A stretch of 64,000 bases of DNA from Sporobolomyces roseus (lineage: Eukaryota > Basidiomycota > Microbotryomycetes > Sporidiobolales > Sporidiobolaceae). Shown one piece after another: positions 56,447 to 64,000 of this stretch. The notes under the pieces are model-generated. The model was not told where the DNA came from. It saw nothing but the letters and a program-made list of their open reading frames with translations, and ran no database searches. Numbering within the stretch: the stretch's first letter is position 1; each line of letters opens with the position of its first letter. Location: NCBI GenBank assembly GCA_016617785.1, contig JADILM010000010.1, positions 310,001 to 374,000 on the forward strand, read 5' to 3'. The position numbers and the translations under genes are program-made.

Positions 56447-58065
56447 CTACACCTCGATTCCCGCTGCTCTCGCCTGCGAGATGGTCCCTTGAGCTTGCAG
56501 AAGCTGTTCACAATCCTCGCGAGTCAGTACAGCCTCAAGCTCAATCTTGGGGATAAGACGTACCATAGGTGCATCAATCATGCTCGTACTACCGTCTGCA
56601 TTCAGCAGACCGTACGCTCCAGCTCCCGTCGAAGATGCGAGACTTTCGTAATTCGCCAGAATCGCCAGAGCTCGTTCAATCTCTGTTCAACGAGGCAAGA
56701 CGGATCGATCAGTTATGACAAATCAGATATAGAGCTCTGCCTCGAGCTCATGCGCTTCCATCGAAGAAACGAGGAACGAGGACTCACCAGAATCAGAGGG
56801 AGTGAAAGCGGCTTGAATCGTTTCGACTTGAGCCGGATGGATCGCTTGCTGTGCACCAGAAGAGGTAATCAGTATCGATGAAGTATCGTCGAATGGAGAC
56901 TCTGCAGCTCACCTTTCCGTCAAAACCGAGTTCTCTGCCTTCTCGACTCTCCTCCCCCAATGCCTCGATAGCTCCCTCGCCCTTGTACTGTGTACAGACC
57001 AGATCTACAGCCTTCAATCCATACGCTTTCGCGACTGTCGCGACTGAACTCCGAGCGAACAGCATCTCTCTTCTCGACGGTGTACGGATGAGGTTTGAGG
57101 AGGCGCAGTAATCTTCTGCCGCGAACTGTAAACAACGCCATGAGGAGTCAGTCGAAGAGATAGGTATTGAAGAATATAAGTAAGACTGACAAGAAGTGAC
57201 GAGATTCTGGGGGAGCTTGTTGCGATCTGCGAGAAAGAAGACTTTCGCTGATCAGCTCTCGCTCGGGAAAGAGACAACGAGGCAGGGCTCACTTCTCTCA
57301 AATTCAGGAGAGCCATGGGACTCTCTATACTAGCGATTATACGCAGGCTCCGCTTCGTAGGTCGAGTCCATACTTCTCTACGAATTGGTCGACGATCCGA
57401 ACGTCTTTCGCCGAGTCGACTTTCGGCATCACGATACCGTCGAGATGCGGACACGTCAGCTGTGTCCTTCAAGGGAGAGATCAGCTTGCGAAGTAGGGTG
57501 AAAGTGAGGAGGTTGACGAACGAGAGCTTCGAGATCATCTAAACCAAGCTGCTTCGAGTTGATACGAACGAATCTCTGGCTGTGACCTTCTGTCCGAGCC
57601 TATACAAGAGCTCTGCGATGAGTTTCAGATTCGAGGGGGTGCAGAGAAGTCGAGCAGACCTGCAGAGCGCTGCGAAATCAGAACGATCATAAGCATTCCT
57701 TCGATAGAAAGGCCCCGAAACTTCCCGACTCACTCGAGAACGTTTCTTCTAGCTTCACCCTTCTTCTCCTGCCTGACCGAGTCCTCGAGGTCCAAGATCA
57801 GAGTATCGGGAATGGCATTTCTATCTTTCCCTGATAATCCACCTCCTAAAGCTTTACTGAGCTGCTTCGGATTTGATCCCGGTACATATAAGAGTGATCT
57901 TTGTGCTCTTGAGGCTTGACTGGACGAAGGAACGGCTGAGTAGCTACGTTGCAAAGTTGTTGGAGAGTGGGGGAGTTTGAAGAGCGAGGAACGAGAAGGA
58001 ACGGCGAGTGAACGTCTCAGAGTAGTCTTGACTATGCTCGAATTGGATTGTAAGGGACTGAGCAT
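56447..58065 (-). CDS. Citrate lyase beta-like protein (CLYBL type), frame problem in the middle
   Basis: HpcH/HpaI-aldolase-fold lyase; mammalian CLYBL is a mitochondrial citramalyl-CoA lyase. The start at 58065 gives MLSPLQSNSSIVKTTLRRSL, a mitochondrial-type presequence. Core: RSLLYVPGSNPKQLSKAL, DTLILDLEDSV, RFVRINSKQLGLDDLEAL, LTCPHLDGIVMPKVDSAKDV, RIIASIESPMALLNLRE, LLFAAEDYCASSN, LVCTQYKGEGAIEALGEE and QAIHPAQVETIQAAF. It ends ISQARAAGIEV. A 10-nt micro-exon (57660-57669) is needed to join NVL to DALQ. Between FVEKYGL and RSLRIIAS (about 57330-57375) the frame changes without a normal intron: either a 29-nt GT...AG intron, a sequence error, or a real one-base lesion. Last intron donor GTACGT follows IDAPM. 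Confidence 0.85.
57660..57669 (-). other. 10-nt micro-exon in the CLYBL-type gene
   Basis: On the minus strand CGCTCTGCAG follows a TTCTGATTTCGCAG acceptor and precedes a GTCTGC donor. It joins CTC GA (exon 1) to GCT CGG ACA (exon 3), giving L-D-A-L-Q-A-R, in frame with the next conserved block. Confidence 0.6.
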
Positions 58066-58655
58066 CTGCTGAAGTGATCGTTGGAGTGGTAGAGCAAGAA
58101 AGAGATCAAGTTTCGACTTGGCCTGTCGCGGTTCGGAATAGGAGTCATTTCCTACGCTGAAATGATCCAGGCAGCCTGAGGATAAGTCGGCGAGCAGGAG
58201 GGAGTGAAAGTAGAAATGAACAAACTGCTCGCGAACTTTCGTAATCTAGCAACTTTCGCACTTTCGCACTTTCGCAACTTTGGATTACGCATACAAGAGC
58301 TGACTTAGCCTATTCAGGAACTACTCCTCGTCGAGTCTCGTCACCGCCGACTGCATCGATAGTCTTGAAGCTTGAGTGCCTCTCTCGTCAACGCTCGAAA
58401 CTCGGATTCTTCGAGTGTGTTCAAGAGATCGTTCGAACCACTCTCATCCGTCTGCTACTCTAGCTGACTTCAGCTAGCGTCACATCATCGGGCAACGAGG
58501 AATGTACATCGCTGAAGGTGGTATTGTAACTGCTACGGATTGGGAAATCAAGGGTATTTGGGAATAGTTCTTGAGCGACGTGAATCTGCGAGAGGTGCGA
58601 CATCAGCTCGGCAGACTCGACTGACTTGAGGTTTACAGGTTTTATGCTCACAGTC
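58066..58655. other. Intergenic with short tandem and inverted repeats
   Basis: Holds the promoter of the CLYBL-type gene and the 3' end of the intersectin gene. At 58240-58289 a 7-base inverted repeat (CGTAATC / GATTACG) flanks a run of CTTTCGCA units. A short minus-strand frame at 58460-58651 starts just after the intersectin stop and could be a missed last exon, but has no motif. Confidence 0.5.
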
Positions 58656-61600
58656 TTAGACTCTGGAATCTGCTCTGAGCCTTCGCGAGCTGTTGACCGC
58701 GGCGAGACAAGTCTTTCTCGCCGATTCGATATCCTTCATCCAGGAGAGAGCGAGTCGAGCACTGTCGACTCGTACATTGATCGACTCTCCTCGATAGGTC
58801 ACGACGAAGGAGAGAGCGTCTCGAGCTCGCTCTCGTATCGAAGACTCCTCCAGAGGAATTGGCTAGAGAATAGACAGGTTCGTCAATACTCTGTGGGGAA
58901 AACCAGCGAGCGAGACTCACCAAACGATAGACGACCTCGGTAGTCCCTCCAGGTTTCGACTCGGTGAACACGAGTAGATCGTTGAAGAGGTAAAGGTTGA
59001 GGTTGCGTCCTGATTTCGCTTTCTCGACTTTGCCCTCTCGCAATAGTTTTCGAGGTCCGAGTAGTCGAGTAGGTGCAGTAAGATCGAGTCGCTGTCGTGT
59101 TTGACGAGTCAGTGAGTAGTTCATGGGAGCATCAGATAGAACAAACTCACGGCATCGAGAACACCTTGGAATTCAATGTTATCCGACAAGTAAGCCAACT
59201 TTTGCTCATTCTCGTTCGATCGGACTGCTTCGTTGACGATACTAAGAGTCCTCTCGGCGATCTCGAGGGAGCCAACGAGTGCATCACGATCAGGTCGATC
59301 CTCTTCGCTGTACCGAATGATCTGCACAAAACGATCGGGCTCTGTCAGCTCAAGAAACCTCGGAAGACTTGAGCAGTCATAGGTAGCTTACCTGATTGAT
59401 CAGGAGAGGGTAGCGAGTGAGCCGTTGCATAGGTTCGAGGAGGAAGTGTTCAAGCTCGAGGTTCTTGACGCGAAGTCCCTAGAAAAAGAGATGGCTCAGC
59501 CGGAGTTCTGATGTAGCGAGCGAGAGACAGGTACGTACATCGAGAAGAGTACGGAGTGACCGATCAGAGAGTTTGAGGTCGGCGAGAGTTCGGGCAGCGT
59601 TCGCTTGATTGACACAATAACCTCGATAAATGTCGAGACCTCGCATGTGCTGCTTGATGATGTCTCCAATCTCATTGATGTACAGTCGAGATTGTCGTTG
59701 TCGATCTTCTAGCTCGGAAAGGAAGACCTAGACGCACAAAGGTTCGTTAGTTTCCGGAGATGATTGCGAGAGTCGAAACTCACGGTATTGAACATGAGGA
59801 TATCGTCGATGTTGGCAAAGATGACCTCAAGTGCCTTGGCAGGTACGACAGGCTGTAACGCCGAATAGAAAGTTTCGATCACCATCTGAAGGCCTTGAAC
59901 GTAGGATTGCTCGGTTGCGATGAATTCGAAACAAGCTTCTTGACGTTTTCGTTCGTTCGTTGGTAGGTTCTCGAGTGCTGAAGGGTCAATCAATGAAGCC
60001 CAAGACTGCAAGAAAGTCCAAAAGGTTCAGTCTTCTGCAACTGGACGAGATCAAAAAGGAGAAGGGCTACTCACGGTTCCGAATACTGCACTACTTCTGT
60101 TGTTCGAGTCTTTACCGTCCTGCGAGAATACCGGAGAGCTGATCACAGGCTTGGGTCGTTCGTTGGCCCCGACCGTATTCGCTCGAGTCCTCGCACCGGC
60201 GCTCACTCTCGAGAAGAACGAACTGGTAGTCGATTGAAAAGCTTCTTTGACGACTGAAGCTGTCGAAGTCGAAGGAGCTCCGGAAGGCGAGGGAGATGGA
60301 GGGGGCGAGATCGAGTCGAGGGTAGGAGTAGAAACATCAAGCGAGGAACGATTTCGGTCGGCAGCTTGCTCTCGCATCGCACGTTGATACAGCTAGACAT
60401 AGCGATACTGCGATCAGCTTCTTACTCAGTCGGAGGAGAGTAGATAAGACTCACATCGTAAGCATCCTCCATCCTTTCCTCTTGCTCTTCTTCGTTCTCC
60501 GGAACTTCTTCCTCTTGATCAGCGACTTCGAGAGGCGCGGCGATAGCTTCCTCCAGATTCGTAGATTCACGATATCGACGTTGAGGTCGAGGCGGAGGAG
60601 GTCGACGTCTCCGCTTTGGAGTAGCACGCGAAGATCGCCTGCGGAGCAAACCTGCAGCTTCGAGAACTCGTAATCGCTCAGCTTCTCGAGCTTCAGGACT
60701 TTGGGTGGCTACTGGCGATTCGACATCACTATCGTCGTCATCGTCTTCGTTTTCCGAGTCTACTTGAGGAAGTGGTGGAGTCGGCGAACGAACGCGAGGC
60801 GAAGGAGCTTTCGACTCGGAATGATCTGTTCTCGTCGGAAGAAATGGGACACAGAATTGGATTCGATATTGCGACAAGATTCGAGAAGGGGTAGAGAGAA
60901 GGAGAACAAGACAAAGACTCAGTGGCTGATCGAGGAAAATATAGGAACGAAAGGGGAGAGAGAGAGGGGACGCAGCCGACTTCATCTCCCTCACCATTCG
61001 TTCCTCGTCACCCCTTGCAGCTCCACACAAAAGACATGATCGACTAACTCAGTTCGACATAAGTCGAGGGTACGAGACCAATAACTCCGTCTTTCTCAGC
61101 CTTGTACCAACTTTCGTCGGAAGTGTCAACGATCGTCAGCGATTCCTCCTCTTCGAACGAGATTTCATCTTCGGAAGTAGCGGTGTAGGCATAGAGTGCT
61201 TTGGCGGGTTGAGCTACGAATCACGAGAGGAATAGGGATTAGTCTCGCTCAATTAGAAATGATCGACGAGACGACTCACCATTGATCTCTTCGAGATAAG
61301 CTTTCGGGATCCATCCCTTAGCTCCAGTCTCAGCTAGTTCTCCATGCCACCAGTCTCCTCCATCTTTCGAGGGATGTGCGATAATGACTCGGTTCTCGGG
61401 GAAGCTGAGATCTTCGTCTCGTTGTCCTTCGTAGGTGAAGACGGATCGCATGCGAAGAGCTGCAAAGACGAGCGAATACAGTGAGCAAAGAGTACAGGAG
61501 GATGAGAAATTGTGATTGAAAGACGTACTCTTTGTGAGATCGACAGCAGCGAGAGGATCCTCATCTACGATAGCCGGGAGAGTTTCAGGGGTAGCGTCTT

Positions 61601-64000
61601 CCTCAGTAGCGGTAGGCTCTGGTACTGATTCGGGTTCTTGAAGTTGCTCGTAGGCTTCGGGCTCGGAAGGAGGAGGGGGAGTTGCCTCTCTTGGAGGGGG
61701 ACTGGGTTGTCTCGGAGGACTAGGAGGAGGTACGTAAGTCTGAACTGGAGGAGAAGCGTCTCCGATGACGGCACCGCTGACAGCTGGTCCACTCTTGTCG
61801 ACTGTCTGAGTTTTGCGAAGTCGGAGTCCACCTGCGATTTGACCCAAAAGTGCTCCTCGATCTGAAGGATCTCCTCCTCCGAGATTCGGTAGAGGTGCGC
61901 GAGGAGCTGCGGGTGGTGGAGGTGGTCCAGGAGGAGGAGGTGGGGGAGGAATACCGCCTGAAGAAGAAGCTCCAAGAGCAGGAGAAGCGACAGCTGAACG
62001 AGTGGGAGGAGTAGTCGTGGTCGATGAAGGTCGTCCTGATCCCATTCCCAGTCCAGAGAAGAGGTTCTGAGCTAATGCAGCGTGTTTCGCTCGAGCTCCA
62101 CCGATCGAAGGTTCGTCGTCGGATGAATCACTTTCATCGGCATCCTTTTCGAGACCTCCTGGTGCATCCCAATCGTCATCATCTGAAGGAGGGGGACGGA
62201 AAGCTTTAGGAGCGGGAGGAGGAGTCGGAGCAGGAGGTGCGGCAGAAGGTGCTGCGCCAGCGAAGAAAGGATTCGGTTTGTTGGTCGATGGAGAAGCGGT
62301 CGAATTGGCTGCGGGAGAAGCTACACCTTGTAATCGATGGAAAGGGTTCGTACTGGGACTCTTGGCGGGAGAGGATGTCGAGTTTCCGTTGCTGAGACCG
62401 TTGGTAGGAGGGGACAGTGCTTGAGGTGCGGGAGGAGGAGAGACGATAGCTGATCGAGGAATGGGAGCGGAGAATTCGTCGTCTTTTGCGGTTTGAGGTT
62501 TCGGGGCAGGAGGGACGGCGACCTTGGCTCGAGAAGGAGGAGGAACAGGTTTCGCTCGAGAAGCGGGAGGTGGAGGAGCAGCTTTGGGTTTCGAGAATGC
62601 AGCTTTTGATCTTGCGAAATTCTCCTCAGCTTCTTTCGCCTCTCGTTCAAGTTGTTCGATCCTTGCCATTCGTTCCGCCCTTTCCTTCTTCAGTTTCTCT
62701 TCCCTTTCCAACAAAGCCTTCTCTTCGACATCGAGTTGATCGTCGGCAGCTTGTCTTGCGTGTTTCGCAGATGAATCGTTGATAGTCGTATCCTCGATTT
62801 CTTGACGAACTTGTTCGATCGCCTTCTCCTCCTGTTGAGTTTCCTGAAGAGCCTGTTCGACTGCTGCACCCTTCTGACGTTCTCGATCAAGTTTCGCTTG
62901 ACGTTCAATCTCCTTCGCTTTCAATTGTTCGTCCGCTTGAGCTGCCTTGCGAGCCGCCTCTGCCTTTTCCGCTTCGAGGCGATCTTGAACCGAAGTATCG
63001 GGAGATGCGGAAGGTGCGGCGACACCTAAGGCTCGAAGTCGATCCTGGATTCGTCGTTGAGCTTCAGCACGAATGAAGGCTTGTCGTTCAGCGGGTGACA
63101 TCGATTTAGGATCTGGAGTCGAAGCTTGAGCGGATGCTGAAGGAGCGGAAGTTGGTGGAGGCGCACTAGGAGGGGGAGGAGGGGGAGTTGAATCGGTCTT
63201 TGCTGGAGGGGGAGGTGGTGGAGGGGTTCGAGAACGGGGAGGAGAGGATCGACGAGGACGGTCATACTTGTCGAAAGTTCCAGTTTGATAGCCACGTTCG
63301 GGAGATTCTCGACGAGAAGATGAGCGGTAGTCGTCCTCGGAAGAACGGTAACGTTCACGGTCCTCCGAACGGTAACGATCTCGATCCCTATCTCCTCCAT
63401 AACGACCGGAGGTAGCGTTTCGATCGTCTCGTTCGATAGCGTACTTCTTGCGATCCAATCGCTTCTCCCTTTCCTTCTCTTCGAGGCGTTTCTCCAATCG
63501 AGGCAAATCATCATGTTCAAGTTTGAGGAGTTCTCGTTCGAGTAGGCGACGTTCTTCATCTTTTGCGGCAGTCCTCCTTCCGCTTCGTCGATTATCGTCG
63601 AGGTCGTCCTGGACTCGCTGAATCTTGCGATTGATCCTCCTCAATTCCTCCTTGAGATCTTCCTCTTCATCGTCATCTTCTCGACCTCTGTCCGCCTCTC
63701 GTTGAGCCTCCTTCAACCTTCGCTTGACATCGTCCAATTCACTGTTCGAGTCGCCTCTCGAAGGTCCCCTGACATCTTCCCGGTTCAAATGACGAGATGA
63801 GCTTTTGTAAACGGGAGTAGCATCGTCGTCGTTTCTGAAGACGGTAGCATCCTTACGAGTAGCGTTGGGAGCTTGGTCGTGGAGAGAGCGAAGTTTCGCT
63901 CGAGATTGTGGACTGTCGACATCGGAAGCGCTCGTTGCTCTTCGGTTCGTGTCGTTTTTGAGGAGATGAGTGAGGAAGTTTGCGGAATCTTCGAGATCGC
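58656..64000 (-). CDS. CIN1: Intersectin-like Pan1 protein with WH2, two SH3, RhoGEF and PH domains (5' part off window)
   Basis: Endocytic scaffold that also activates a Rho-type GTPase. It enters at base 64000 in open frame with DLEDSANFLTHLLKND. A long coiled coil follows (DVKRRLKEAQREADRGRE onward), then RDRYRSEDR repeats, poly-Pro blocks, a WH2-like actin motif (ALLGQIAGGLRLRKTQTVDK), SH3-1 (RSVFTYEGQRDEDLSF to DWWHGELAETGAKGWIP) and SH3-2 (KALYAYTATSEDEISFEEEE to GLVPSTYVEL). After a 223-nt intron (60826-61048) come an acidic/Arg-rich linker, the DH domain (CFEFIATEQSYVQGLQMVI, LLEPMQRLTRYPLLINQ) and the PH domain (LNLYLFNDLLVFTE), ending SSRRLRADSRV. EH domains, usual for Pan1/intersectin, would lie to the right. 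The basidiomycete Cin1 protein of Cryptococcus has this same order. If the 223-nt intron is kept, the protein stops after SH3-2. Confidence 0.88.

Noticed and set aside
60422..61030. A separate RhoGEF gene starting at an ATG at 61030
   Set aside because: The first 60 residues it would encode are low complexity and lie inside the 223-nt intron model. Joining SH3-2 to the DH part gives the known intersectin order. I keep this as the alternative model.
1..64000. CRISPR array, operon, prophage or other prokaryotic element
   Set aside because: The window is intron-rich eukaryotic DNA; no direct-repeat/spacer pattern was seen.

Overview
This is nuclear DNA of a fungus, most probably a basidiomycete. 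The genes are packed at about one per 2 kb on both strands and are cut by many short introns (mostly 45-90 nt). The introns have GTGAGT, GTACGT or GTAAGC donors and a CTGAC/CTAAC-type branch site about 15-30 nt before the AG. The gene content fits: an intersectin/Pan1-type protein joined to SH3 and RhoGEF domains, a HAM1-like protein, a fungal oxylipin (Ppo) oxygenase, a HAK potassium transporter and a Kre2-family mannosyltransferase. I cannot fix the class from sequence alone. Introns were placed by eye from splice motifs, reading frame and remembered family sequence, so boundaries are models.

Layout, left to right. 0-5.4 kb: a Bfr1 homologue (cut by the left edge), an Aurora kinase and cytochrome c heme lyase. 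6.0-10.0 kb: three tandem genes (A, B, C) for small three-span membrane proteins. 10.2-20.6 kb: a secreted double-psi beta-barrel protein, a type II NADH dehydrogenase, a small disordered protein, a small secreted Cys protein, an HD-domain hydrolase and a RhoGAP. 21.1-26.8 kb: a LOG-type phosphoribohydrolase, then a relic (D) and three more members (E, F, G) of the same membrane family. 27.0-42.0 kb: a Rad60/Esc2-like SUMO-like-domain protein, a patatin-type lipase, a GT15 mannosyltransferase, two proteins I do not recognise and a HAK transporter. 43.0-56.3 kb: HAM1-like protein, cobalamin-independent methionine synthase and a Ppo oxygenase. 56.4-64 kb: a CLYBL-type lyase and the intersectin-like gene, which runs off the right edge.

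The most interesting signal is the membrane family in two clusters (A-C and D-G), all on the plus strand. The proteins have diverged almost beyond alignment. Six of them nevertheless share a P-x-x-G-P (or P-x-x-G) motif in the first span, a phase-2 intron inside span 2, a phase-1 intron inside span 3, and a long Ser/Arg-rich tail that usually carries a further phase-0 intron. I know no named family with this layout. Second, splicing here looks unusual: a 5-nt micro-exon in the NADH dehydrogenase, a 3-nt one in the potassium transporter, a 10-nt one in the CLYBL gene, a recurrent GTTCG[TC] donor, one GC-AG intron, and a candidate intron-retention switch between short and long intersectin forms. 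The housekeeping genes show no obvious shared pathway. The RhoGAP, RhoGEF/intersectin, Aurora, mannosyltransferase and heme lyase genes are ordinary eukaryotic functions that happen to be neighbours.
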